Origin: Methylonatrum sp040877625 | GTDB taxonomy: Bacteria; Pseudomonadota; Gammaproteobacteria; Nitrococcales; Aquisalimonadaceae | NCBI GenBank assembly: GCA_040877625.1 | Contig: JBBDNK010000034.1 | Coordinates: 195,266-259,265 of the forward strand | Direction: 5' to 3' | Length of the DNA: 64,000 nucleotides | Shown here: one piece after another, positions 52,995-61,054 of the stretch | Layout of the letters: every line of letters starts with the position of its first letter | Numbering within the stretch: the first letter of the stretch is position 1 | Program-made: the position numbers and the translations under genes | Notes under the pieces: generated by a model | Databases searched by the model: none | What the model was told of the DNA's origin: nothing | Seen by the model: only the letters and a program-made list of their open reading frames with translations

Positions 52995-54350
52995 ATGAAT
53001 GGACCGAATTCAGTGACAACAACGACAAGCGGCGATCTGAGTTATCAGATCGAGCCCGGCGGTATTCTCAAGGGCCGGTTCCGTGTGCCCGGCGACAAAT
53101 CCGTGTCCCATCGCTCGGTGATGCTCGGCTCCATTGCCGAAGGCACGACCCGGGTTACCGGCTTTCTTGAAGGGGCCGATGCCCTGGCTACGCTGGCGGC
53201 GTTCCGTGCCATGGGGGTGGAAATCGAAGGCCCGGATCATGGCCGCCTGAGCATACACGGCGTGGGTCTGCGCGGCCTGAAAGCGCCAGACGGCCCGCTG
53301 GAGCTTGGCAATTCCGGCACGTCGATGCGTCTGCTGTGCGGCCTGCTTGCGGGTCAATCCTTCGACAGCCTGCTCACCGGAGACGCATCGTTGTCCCGGC
53401 GGCCCATGAAACGCGTTACCGAACCGCTGGCACGGATGGGCGCCGTGATCGAGACAGGTGCCGGCGGGACGGCTCCGCTACACGTTCGCGGCGGTCATCC
53501 GCTCACAGGCATTCGTTATGACATGCCGGTTGCCAGTGCACAGGTCAAGTCGTGCCTGCTGCTGGCCGGCCTGTATGCCGACGGCGAGACCTGGGTACGC
53601 GAACCGGCGGCGACGCGTGACCACACCGAGCGTATGCTCGCGGGGTTTGGCTGCACCGTGCTGAGAGACAATGGCTGGGTTGGTGTACGCGGCGGCAGCC
53701 AGCTCACTGGCGGCAATATTGATGTGCCAGCGGATATCTCGTCGGCCGCGTTCTTTATCCTGGGCGCCTGCCTGGCGCCGCAATCGGAGGTCATTCTGGA
53801 GCATGTGGGGGTGAACCCCACCCGGACTGGGGTTCTGGATATCCTGTCCCTTATGGGCGCGGATATCGAGTTGCGTAACCGTCGTGAAGTCGGCGGTGAG
53901 CCGGTGGCCGATATCAAGGTGCGTGGCTCCTCTCTGCGCGGCATCCGCATCCCCGGGCATCTGGTGCCGTTGGCCATCGACGAATTTCCGGCCATCTTTG
54001 TCGCCGCAGCCTGTGCCGAGGGCACCACGGTGCTGACCGGTGCCGCGGAATTACGCGTCAAGGAAAGTGACCGCATCGCGGTCATGGCCGACGGTCTGCA
54101 GGCGCTGGGCATCCGAGCCGAGCCGGCACCGGACGGCATCAGTATCACGGGCGGGCGGCTGCGGGGCGGCGAGATCGACAGTCACGGTGACCATCGTATC
54201 GCCATGGCCTTCGCCATGGCGGCGCTGAAGGCCGAAGGCGTCATCCGTATCCGCGACTGTGCGAATGTGAACACCTCTTTCCCGGACTTTGCCGGGTTTG
54301 CCGCCCGGGCCGGACTGCGGATCAGCACCACCAGGGAGTCGGTGGCGTGA
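52995..54350 (+). CDS. aroA: 5-enolpyruvylshikimate-3-phosphate synthase, class II motif set
   Basis: AroA makes EPSP in the shikimate pathway. The 451-residue protein contains P-G-D-K-S-V-S-H-R, N-S-G-T-S-M-R, S-A-Q-V-K, R-D-H-T-E, N-P-T-R and the C-terminal E-S-D-R-I and H-R-I-A-M-A. The set G-D-K-x, S-A-Q-x-K, R-x-H-x-E and N-x-T-R is the published signature of class II enzymes, which tolerate glyphosate; class I enzymes such as E. coli AroA have G-S-K instead. Tolerance is thus predicted, not shown. Its stop overlaps the cmk start. Confidence 0.96.
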   Translation: MNGPNSVTTTTSGDLSYQIEPGGILKGRFRVPGDKSVSHRSVMLGSIAEGTTRVTGFLEGADALATLAAFRAMGVEIEGPDHGRLSIHGVGLRGLKAPDGPLELGNSGTSMRLLCGLLAGQSFDSLLTGDASLSRRPMKRVTEPLARMGAVIETGAGGTAPLHVRGGHPLTGIRYDMPVASAQVKSCLLLAGLYADGETWVREPAATRDHTERMLAGFGCTVLRDNGWVGVRGGSQLTGGNIDVPADISSAAFFILGACLAPQSEVILEHVGVNPTRTGVLDILSLMGADIELRNRREVGGEPVADIKVRGSSLRGIRIPGHLVPLAIDEFPAIFVAAACAEGTTVLTGAAELRVKESDRIAVMADGLQALGIRAEPAPDGISITGGRLRGGEIDSHGDHRIAMAFAMAALKAEGVIRIRDCANVNTSFPDFAGFAARAGLRISTTRESVA

Positions 54351-55042
54351 TGGTCTCGGCACCGGTGCTCGCGATCGATGGCCCCGGCGGTTCCGGAAAG
54401 GGCACGATCTGTCGTCATGTCCAGCAGGCGCTGGGATGGTATCTGCTCGACAGTGGCGCAATTTACCGGGCACTCGCCGTTGCCGCCGATCGGCGCCGCC
54501 TCGGCGCCGATGACGTAGAGGCTCTGGTGGCGCTCGCCCATGCACTGGATGTGCGCTTCCAGCCCGTTGACGGCGGAGAACACATGGTGCTTGTCGACGG
54601 CGTAGACATGACGCTGCGCTTGCGCAGCGAAAAGACGGGCAACCTCGCTTCCCAGCTCGCAGTCATTCCCGAAGTGCGGGCCGCGTTGCTGGATCGGCAG
54701 CGGGATTTTCGTAAACCGCCCGGACTGGTCGCGGACGGCAGGGATATGGGGACTGTTGTGTTTCCCGACGCAACGGTGAAGATCTATCTCACCGCCAGCG
54801 CCGAGGAGCGGGCACGCAGACGCCATAAGCAGTTGAAGGAACAGGGGGTGAGTGGTAATCTCTCAACCCTTTTACAGGAAATCACCGAGCGCGACGAACG
54901 TGATGCATCGCGTTCGGTGGCACCGTTGATGCCGGCGTCGGATGCGGAAGTCATCGACACGACCGGCCTGGCCATTGAAGCTGTGGTACAGCGGGTAATG
55001 ACACTGGTACGGCAGCGGATTGGCCGGACGGGTTCAGAGTAA
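54347..55042 (+). CDS. cmk: Cytidylate kinase
   Basis: Cmk phosphorylates CMP and dCMP. The 231-residue protein has the P-loop D-G-P-G-G-S-G-K-G-T, the L-L-D-S-G-A-I-Y-R substrate region, D-G-R-D-M-G-T-V-V-F-P and the lid R-A-R-R-R. GTG at 54347 overlaps the aroA stop; an ATG follows immediately at 54350, and either could start translation. cmk-rpsA-ihfB is a classical gammaproteobacterial order. Confidence 0.95.
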   Translation: MMVSAPVLAIDGPGGSGKGTICRHVQQALGWYLLDSGAIYRALAVAADRRRLGADDVEALVALAHALDVRFQPVDGGEHMVLVDGVDMTLRLRSEKTGNLASQLAVIPEVRAALLDRQRDFRKPPGLVADGRDMGTVVFPDATVKIYLTASAEERARRRHKQLKEQGVSGNLSTLLQEITERDERDASRSVAPLMPASDAEVIDTTGLAIEAVVQRVMTLVRQRIGRTGSE

Positions 55043-55170
55043 GTTGCAGGATATTTTTGTTTATCAGTATTTTACGAAGCGCTCCGGACACTCGCAATTG
55101 GGGTCTGGGCTTTTTTCAACCATCAACCACAGACAGCGGCCGTTGGTTGCCGTCTAGGAACGACTGACCC

Positions 55171-56850
55171 ATGAGCGAAAGCTTTGCAGAACTATTTGAA
55201 CAGAGCCTTGCCCAGACCGATATGCGGCCCGGTTCCATCGTCACCGGCAGGGTGGTCGCCATTCAGGGCGATCACGTTGTGGTTAATGCCGGCCTCAAGT
55301 CCGAAGCCGTTATTCCGGTCAGCGAGTTCTATGGGGACTCGGGCAAACTGGAAGTCGCGGTCGGCGATGACGTGGAAGTGGCTCTGGATGCCGTTGAGGA
55401 CGGCTTTGGCGAAACCAAGCTGTCCCGCGAGAAGGCGAAGCGTGCTCACGCGTGGAAGTTCCTGGAGAAAGCTTACGAGTCCAGTGAGACCGTAATCGGC
55501 ATCATCAGCGGCAAGGTCAAGGGTGGTTTCACCGTCGACCTCAAGCATATCCGCGCATTCCTGCCGGGCTCGCTGGTGGATATCCGCCCGGTGCGCGATA
55601 CCACCTACCTGGAAGGCCGTGAGCTGGAGTTCAAGGTCATCAAGCTGGACGAGCGCCGCAACAACGTCGTGGTGTCCCGGCGCGCGGTGGTCGAGGAAGA
55701 ATACAGCGCCGAGCGCGAAGCCCTGCTCGAACGGCTGCAGGAAGGCCAGCAGCTCAAGGGTATCGTCAAGAACCTCACCGATTACGGTGCCTTCGTGGAT
55801 CTGGGCGGCATCGACGGTCTGCTGCATATCACCGACATGGCCTGGCGCCGCGTCAAGCACCCGTCCGAAGTCGTGGAAGTCGGCCAGGAAATCGACGTCA
55901 AGGTGCTCAAGTTCGACCGCGAACGCAACCGCGTGTCGCTCGGCCTCAAACAGCTCGGCGAGGATCCGTGGGAGAACATTGCCCGTCGCTACCCGGAAAA
56001 CACCCGGGTTTACGGCAAGGTCACCAACATCACCGACTACGGCTGCTTCGTGGAAATCGAAGAAGGCGTGGAAGGCCTGGTGCACGTATCCGAGATGGAC
56101 TGGACCAACAAGAACGTCAACCCGGCCAAGGTCGTCGGAATCGGCGATGAAGTCGAGGTCATGGTTCTGGACATCGACGAAGAGCGTCGGCGCATTTCGC
56201 TCGGCATCAAGCAGTGTCAGGCTAACCCCTGGGAAGATTTCGGCACGCGCTTCAACAAGGGCGACCGCGTTGCCGGCGCCATCAAGTCCATCACCGACTT
56301 CGGTATCTTCGTTGGCCTGGAAGGCGGCATCGACGGCCTGGTCCACCTCTCGGATCTGTCCTGGGACGATGCCGGTGAAGAAGCCGTGCGCAACTTCAAG
56401 AAGGGTGACGAAGTCGAAGCCGTGGTGCTGTCCGTGGACCCCGAGCGGGAGCGCATCTCCCTGGGCGTGAAGCAGCTGGAGCAGGATCCGTTCTCCTCCT
56501 GGATGGCTGATCATCCCAAGGGCACCCTCGTCCGCGGTACCATCAAGGAAGTAGACGCCCGCATGGCCATTGTGGATCTCGGCGAAGGCATCGAAGGCCA
56601 CATTCGTGCCGCCGATGTTGCCCGGGAGCGCGTCGAGGACGTCCGCACGCATCTCAAGGAAGGAGAGGAAGTCGAAGCCAAGTTCATTGCGGTGGATCGC
56701 AAGAATCGCGCAATCAGCCTGTCCATCAAGGCCAAGGACTATCAGGAAGAGGTCAAGGCGGTGCAGGACTACAGCCGATCGAGCGCTGCCGGCACCACCA
56801 CGCTGGGGGATCTGCTCAAGGAGCAGATGGACAGCAACAAGAGCGATTGA
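55171..56850 (+). CDS. rpsA: 30S ribosomal protein S1
   Basis: S1 brings mRNA to the 30S subunit. The 559-residue protein contains six S1 (OB-fold) repeats, the central ones with clear G-x-V-x2-I-T-D-Y-G-x-F-V and G-L-L-H-I-T-D or G-L-V-H-V-S-E cores. Length matches gammaproteobacterial S1 (557 in E. coli). The 128-bp gap before it is AT-richer than its surroundings and should hold a promoter and the autogenous control leader; TTGCAG at 55044 with TATTTT at 55068 is a weak promoter-like pair. ihfB follows. Confidence 0.97.
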   Translation: MSESFAELFEQSLAQTDMRPGSIVTGRVVAIQGDHVVVNAGLKSEAVIPVSEFYGDSGKLEVAVGDDVEVALDAVEDGFGETKLSREKAKRAHAWKFLEKAYESSETVIGIISGKVKGGFTVDLKHIRAFLPGSLVDIRPVRDTTYLEGRELEFKVIKLDERRNNVVVSRRAVVEEEYSAEREALLERLQEGQQLKGIVKNLTDYGAFVDLGGIDGLLHITDMAWRRVKHPSEVVEVGQEIDVKVLKFDRERNRVSLGLKQLGEDPWENIARRYPENTRVYGKVTNITDYGCFVEIEEGVEGLVHVSEMDWTNKNVNPAKVVGIGDEVEVMVLDIDEERRRISLGIKQCQANPWEDFGTRFNKGDRVAGAIKSITDFGIFVGLEGGIDGLVHLSDLSWDDAGEEAVRNFKKGDEVEAVVLSVDPERERISLGVKQLEQDPFSSWMADHPKGTLVRGTIKEVDARMAIVDLGEGIEGHIRAADVARERVEDVRTHLKEGEEVEAKFIAVDRKNRAISLSIKAKDYQEEVKAVQDYSRSSAAGTTTLGDLLKEQMDSNKSD

Positions 56851-56871
56851 TTCTGGTTGATCCCACCCAAG

Positions 56872-56903
56872 GCACACTGCGGGCTTCACTGCTCGCAGTG
56901 TGC
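56872..56903. repeat. Hairpin between rpsA and ihfB
   Basis: GCACACTGCG (56872-56881) and CGCAGTGTGC (56894-56903) are perfect complements around a 12-base loop. No T-run follows, so complete termination is unlikely; it may protect the rpsA message end or attenuate transcription into ihfB. Confidence 0.7.
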
Positions 56904-56976
56904 GGTTGATGGGTGGTAAGTTGCCGCACCCGCTAGGGGTTCTTCGCTCGTTCAGGATCTTCAGGACGCCATGACG

Positions 56977-57267
56977 ATGACCAAATCCGAGCTGATCGAA
57001 CTTATTGCTGCCAGGCAGCAACACCTGGTCTATAAGGACGTTGAGCTGGCAGTAAAGACGCTGCTGGAACACATGAGCGAGGCTCTGTCTTCCGGACAGC
57101 GCATTGAAATACGGGGGTTCGGGAGCTTTTCACTGCATCACCGGCCTCCCCGCATAGGACGTAACCCGAAGACCGGTGAGCCGGTCGCGTTGCCCGGCAA
57201 GCACGTTCCTCATTTCAAGCCCGGCAAACAGTTGCGGCTGCGGGTCAACGGGGAACAGGACGCCTGA
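56977..57267 (+). CDS. ihfB: Integration host factor subunit beta
   Basis: IHF-beta pairs with IHF-alpha to bend DNA in replication, recombination and transcription. The 96-residue protein starts M-T-K-S-E-L-I-E-L-I and has R-I-E-I-R-G-F-G-S-F-S-L-H, then G-R-N-P-K-T-G and V-P-H-F-K-P-G-K. AGGA is 10 bases before the ATG at 56977 and 4 before an ATG at 56971; the former matches the family start. Following rpsA is the usual location. Confidence 0.95.
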   Translation: MTKSELIELIAARQQHLVYKDVELAVKTLLEHMSEALSSGQRIEIRGFGSFSLHHRPPRIGRNPKTGEPVALPGKHVPHFKPGKQLRLRVNGEQDA

Positions 57268-57350
57268 CCGGAATACATGTGGCAGAAGGGGCCGGGCGGT
57301 CCTGACAGAGCGTCCAGTCCATTTAATTACCTCGGCCACGGAGTATGCCC

Positions 57351-57644
57351 ATGCGCCGTATCATCGGTTTCATCGTTGTTCTGCTGGTCGTGCTCTTCGG
57401 TCTGAGTTTTTCTCTACTGAACGCCGATACTGTTGCTGTCGACTACTATTTTGGCGAACTGAATCTTCCGCTTTCCCTGTTGCTGGTCTTCTCCCTCATC
57501 ATCGGTGCCCTTGCAGGCGTGCTGGCATGCCTGGCCATGGTGATGACGCGGACCCGGGAAATGCGTCGTTTGCGACGCCGATTAACTGATACCGAGAAGG
57601 AACTCAACGAACTTCGTCGTTTGCCGCTAAAAGACAAACTCTGA
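57351..57644 (+). CDS. lapA: Lipopolysaccharide assembly protein A
   Basis: LapA is a small inner-membrane protein that works with LapB in lipopolysaccharide assembly. The 97-residue protein has two membrane helices (about 4-21 and 40-65) and a basic cytoplasmic tail (R-R-L-R-R-R-L), typical of the DUF1049 family. GGAG is 7 bases before the ATG at 57351. lapB begins 1 bp after the stop. Confidence 0.92.
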   Translation: MRRIIGFIVVLLVVLFGLSFSLLNADTVAVDYYFGELNLPLSLLLVFSLIIGALAGVLACLAMVMTRTREMRRLRRRLTDTEKELNELRRLPLKDKL

Positions 57645-57645
57645 G

Positions 57646-58809
57646 ATGGTCGAACTGTTCTGGCTGCTGCTTCCGGTTGCCGCCCTGTCCGGATGGATTA
57701 TCGGACGTCGCGGCGACGCGCGCCGTGGTGACGGCCGCGGCAGTCTGCACGGAGAGTATTTTCAGGGTCTCAATTATCTGCTTAATGAGCAACCCGACAA
57801 AGCCATCGAAGTCTTTACCCGGATGGTGGAAGTCGATTCCGATACCGTGGAAACCCATCTCGCACTAGGCAATCTGTTCCGCCGCCGCGGCGAGGTGGAC
57901 CGAGCCATCCGCATTCACCAGAACCTCATCGCACGCCCCTCTCTGAGCCGTGAACAACGCATCTATGCCTTGCTTGAACTGGGTCAGGATTATCTGCGCG
58001 CCGGCTTGCTGGATCGCGCCGAGAGTCTGTTCTCGGAAGTCGTGGATATGGATGCGCACGTGGAGACGGCTTTGCATAACCTGCTGGATATCTATCAGCG
58101 CGAGAAGGAGTGGGACAAGGCCATTACCGTGGCTAGCCGACTGGAGACCCGAACCGGTCAGCAGATGAGTTCCGTCATCGCCCAATTCTATTGTGAGCAG
58201 GCGGAGCAGGCGCGGGACGCCGGCGAGATCAACCGTACCCGCCAATTGCTCAAACGCGCCCTGTCCAGTCACCCAGGCTGTGTCCGGGCCAGTATTATCC
58301 AGGGTAATGTCGAGCGGGCCGTGGGGCATCACCGGCAGGCCATAAAGGCATACCAGCGGATAACCGAGCAGGACATTGAGTACCTGCCGGAGGTGCTTCC
58401 GGCCATGCAGGCCTGCTACGAAGCGCTTGAGCGGCCACAGGAGTTCATTGAGTTTCTGGAATCCGTGCAGCATCGATACGAAGGCGTGTCCGTCATGCTG
58501 CTGTTGGCGGATCTGATTCGTCAAAGGGATGGAGAGGCCGCGGCGGCGGATTATCTGACCCAGCAGCTACGTCGACGGCCTTCGGTCAGGGGGTTGGATC
58601 AACTCATCGAGCTCAATCTGGCAATCCGTGACGGCAGCCCTGATTCAGAAATGCAGGTATTGCGCGATCTGTTTTCGGAGCTGTTGCGCGACAAGCCGGC
58701 ATACACTTGCAGGCAGTGCGGTTTCAGTGCCCGGACCTTGCACTGGCACTGTCCGAGCTGTCGATCCTGGGCCATGATACGGCCCATTCAGGGGGTGCAG
58801 GGCGAATGA
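57646..58809 (+). CDS. lapB: Lipopolysaccharide assembly protein B
   Basis: LapB controls LPS synthesis through FtsH-mediated turnover of LpxC. The 387-residue protein has an N-terminal membrane helix (about 2-19), about nine TPR-like helical pairs, and a C-terminal rubredoxin-type metal site C-R-Q-C ... C-P-S-C (about 355-373), which is needed in E. coli. Its stop overlaps the pyrF start (ATGA), as in E. coli. Confidence 0.95.
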   Translation: MVELFWLLLPVAALSGWIIGRRGDARRGDGRGSLHGEYFQGLNYLLNEQPDKAIEVFTRMVEVDSDTVETHLALGNLFRRRGEVDRAIRIHQNLIARPSLSREQRIYALLELGQDYLRAGLLDRAESLFSEVVDMDAHVETALHNLLDIYQREKEWDKAITVASRLETRTGQQMSSVIAQFYCEQAEQARDAGEINRTRQLLKRALSSHPGCVRASIIQGNVERAVGHHRQAIKAYQRITEQDIEYLPEVLPAMQACYEALERPQEFIEFLESVQHRYEGVSVMLLLADLIRQRDGEAAAADYLTQQLRRRPSVRGLDQLIELNLAIRDGSPDSEMQVLRDLFSELLRDKPAYTCRQCGFSARTLHWHCPSCRSWAMIRPIQGVQGE

Positions 58810-59540
58810 CAGTACCCGTCGGCGAACCCCGGGTGGTGGTGGCCCTGGATTTCGATCAGCCGCAGGAGGCGCTTGCTCTGGCGGACCGGCTTTCTGCCGA
58901 GGACTGCCGTATCAAAGTCGGAAAGGAGCTGTTCGGGCGCGGTGGGCCCGAGCTGGTCCGCCGTATGGTGGACATGGGCCACGACGTCTTTCTGGATCTC
59001 AAGTATCACGACATCCCCAACACCGTAGCGGGTGCATGCCGCGCAGCGGCGGACCTGGGTGTATGGATGTTGAATGTACACGCATTGGGCGGCCGCGAAA
59101 TGATGGAAAAGGCGAGGGATGCGGTCCTGGGCGCATCTCGGCCGCCGCTGCTTATTGCGGTTACCGTGCTGACCAGCCATGACGCCGGCACGCTTCGGGA
59201 AATCGGGTGCGAGGCGGATGTTGAGCGGCAGGTTCTGCGACTGGCCCGTCTGGCCGTCGATGCGGGCCTGGATGGGGTTGTCTGCTCGGCCCGGGAAGCG
59301 CCGGGGTTGCGCCGGAGTCTGGGCAATGCCCCCATCCTGGTGACCCCCGGCATACGCCCCACAGGAAGCGAGCAGGACGACCAGCGCCGCGTGCTGACGC
59401 CTGCGGAGGCATTGCGTGCAGGTAGCGACTACCTGGTCGTCGGCCGGCCCATTACCCGTGCGAGTGATCCGGTAGCCGTGCTGCATGCGATCAATCGGGA
59501 AATTGATCAAGCCTTTGACACCGGTGTCCAGGGCGAATAA
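58806..59540 (+). CDS. pyrF: Orotidine 5'-phosphate decarboxylase
   Basis: PyrF makes UMP from OMP. The 244-residue protein has V-A-L-D-F-D near the start, K-V-G-K-E-L-F, the catalytic D-L-K-Y-H-D-I-P-N and C-terminal P-G-I-R-P and V-G-R-P-I-T. The ATG at 58806 overlaps the end of lapB. The following ComEA-like gene starts 85 bp on. Confidence 0.96.
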   Translation: MTVPVGEPRVVVALDFDQPQEALALADRLSAEDCRIKVGKELFGRGGPELVRRMVDMGHDVFLDLKYHDIPNTVAGACRAAADLGVWMLNVHALGGREMMEKARDAVLGASRPPLLIAVTVLTSHDAGTLREIGCEADVERQVLRLARLAVDAGLDGVVCSAREAPGLRRSLGNAPILVTPGIRPTGSEQDDQRRVLTPAEALRAGSDYLVVGRPITRASDPVAVLHAINREIDQAFDTGVQGE

Positions 59541-59625
59541 TCTTTCGGCTGTCCTCTCGGAATGGGGACAGGCGGGTCCAGGACGGGCACCGCTTCACGG
59601 ATGAAATCGAAAAAGGAGAATGACG

Positions 59626-59904
59626 ATGAAATTTTCTGCTGTACGCGCAGTGCTGTTCGGCCTGTGCATCCTGTTTTCCAGCTCCTCTCTCGTCCACGCA
59701 GACTCCGCCCCGGTCAATATCAACACCGCCGACGCGCAAACCATTGCCACGGCATTGAACGGTGTGGGTATGACCCGGGCTACCGCGATCGTCGAGTATC
59801 GGGAAAGTAACGGTGGGTTCGAGTCCGTCGAAGACCTGCTGAATGTCAGCGGAATCGGTCCCACAACGGTGGAAGCGAACCGGCAGAACATCGTTCTCGA
59901 ATGA
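59626..59904 (+). CDS. ComEA-like helix-hairpin-helix protein
   Basis: A 92-residue exported protein: a signal peptide (about 1-26, ending V-H-A-D) and one HhH unit with V-N-I-N-T-A-D, L-N-G-V-G, A-I-V-E-Y-R and I-G-P-T-T-V. Such proteins bind DNA in the periplasm and assist uptake during transformation in some species, but many bacteria carry them without known competence. AAGGAG is 7 bases before the ATG at 59626. A strong terminator follows. Confidence 0.88.
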   Translation: MKFSAVRAVLFGLCILFSSSSLVHADSAPVNINTADAQTIATALNGVGMTRATAIVEYRESNGGFESVEDLLNVSGIGPTTVEANRQNIVLE

Positions 59905-59930
59905 TGTAGGTCGATACGCGTTCGTTACCA

Positions 59931-59954
59931 AAAGCCCGCCCTCCGGCGGGCTTT
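59931..59954 (+). terminator. Intrinsic terminator after the ComEA-like gene
   Basis: AAAGCCCGCC and GGCGGGCTTT are perfect complements around a CTCC loop. It closes the long forward block that began with gyrA. Symmetry would also allow termination from the right. Confidence 0.9.
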
Positions 59955-59999
59955 CTGCTGTTCATCCGGCATGATCTATCCCCTCGATTGCTCACACCA

Positions 60000-60158
60000 T
60001 CACTCGGAGTTCCAGGCCCGCATGACAGCCGTCGGCGGCGTGTCGCTATCCGGAAAGTAATAGGCCAACGGACCGATCTGTCCATTTTTCTTAAGCCATA
60101 TCACATACTTGGAATTTCGAACCACGTCACCTTTACTATTTGAAAAGCAGGGAATCAT
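60000..60158 (-). CDS. Possible small protein
   Basis: A 52-residue frame on the reverse strand beginning M-I-P-C-F-S-N-S-K-G and ending A-V-M-R-A-W-N-S-E, with a plausible compact composition (K-Y-V-I-W-L-K-K-N-G, P-L-A-Y-Y-F-P-D). The frame stays open about 15 codons further upstream without another start, so it could be the tail of a decayed gene. Only a weak ribosome binding site is seen. The remaining bases of the 417-bp interval (59905-60321) show only the terminator at 59931. Confidence 0.35.
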   Translation of the reverse strand: MIPCFSNSKGDVVRNSKYVIWLKKNGQIGPLAYYFPDSDTPPTAVMRAWNSE

Positions 60159-60321
60159 AGCGATGTGTTCTTTTGGGAGCGTGTCGCACGAGACCGGTTG
60201 AGACTGTCACTGACTCATTAACGTTTGGGTAGAGCCTTCTCCGCCGATGGACATCAAAGGCCCGAGAGATTAGAGACGTGATCGAAATGCGTTGGGCCAG
60301 GGAGAGAAAAGGGACTCGGAT

Positions 60322-61041
60322 ATGGGAGCGAAAACGCACAGAAGCGTGAGACTGACCCTCGGCGTTCTGCAAGTACTGATCATGGGGGGCGTGTTCTGGA
60401 TAGGTAGCATCGCGCTGTCACTTGATCGAGAATTTGCGTTACTTCGAGATGACGTGCAGTTGATCGACGGCCGTCTGGAGCAGGAGCAAGCGCCCGTACG
60501 CAAGGCGATTCAACACCATCGGACCAAGACGCGTGACCTGACTGAGCGGGTGACAGGTCTTGAGATGCATCTCGCACGCACTATCGCCGTCGAACGGATT
60601 TTGCCGCTGCTTTGGTGGATCAGTCAGAATTCCGATTATGAGTGGCGCGCGGAGTTCGGTATCCCTGAAATGCAGGTGCTGGAAACCAAGGAACTGGCGC
60701 AGCGGTTGTTCATCAATCCAGTGGATGCCACACCTGAGCGCATTGCCAGCATCTCCGAGCGCATCGAGGGCATTTACCGCTTTATGGATCGGACCATCTA
60801 TATTCGCGAAGGCCTCGATCTGAACAGCATCTACGGCAAATCCGCGCTGCTGCATGAGCTTGTACATTTCCTCCAGTACGAAACAGGCATGCACAAACGC
60901 GTGGATTGCCGGGCGCAGCTGGAGCGCGATGCATACAATCTGCAGAATAAGTATCTGGCGCAGCATGAGGAATCCACGGTCTCCGACGCATTCACCATCA
61001 CCATGCGTTCGGCCTGCTGGGACAGTGCGTGGGGCTCTTGA
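60322..61041 (+). CDS. Membrane-anchored protein with HExxH motif
   Basis: A 239-residue protein with one N-terminal membrane helix (about 10-30), a coiled-coil-prone region (about 35-90), and a C-terminal domain containing L-L-H-E-L-V-H-F-L-Q-Y-E-T (HExxH, about 176-180) followed by C-R-A-Q-L-E-R-D-A, where Glu could be a third metal ligand. This is the arrangement of a zinc peptidase facing the periplasm, but proteolysis is inferred. The ATG at 60322 is preferred to a TTG at 60292. It is convergent with the antiporter gene. Confidence 0.7.
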   Translation: MGAKTHRSVRLTLGVLQVLIMGGVFWIGSIALSLDREFALLRDDVQLIDGRLEQEQAPVRKAIQHHRTKTRDLTERVTGLEMHLARTIAVERILPLLWWISQNSDYEWRAEFGIPEMQVLETKELAQRLFINPVDATPERIASISERIEGIYRFMDRTIYIREGLDLNSIYGKSALLHELVHFLQYETGMHKRVDCRAQLERDAYNLQNKYLAQHEESTVSDAFTITMRSACWDSAWGS

Positions 61042-61054
61042 GCCCGGGGCGGCT

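Noticed and set aside
55192..57072. 626-codon open frame antisense to rpsA
   Set aside because: Shadow of the six-repeat S1 gene; its apparent repeats only mirror the S1 domains.
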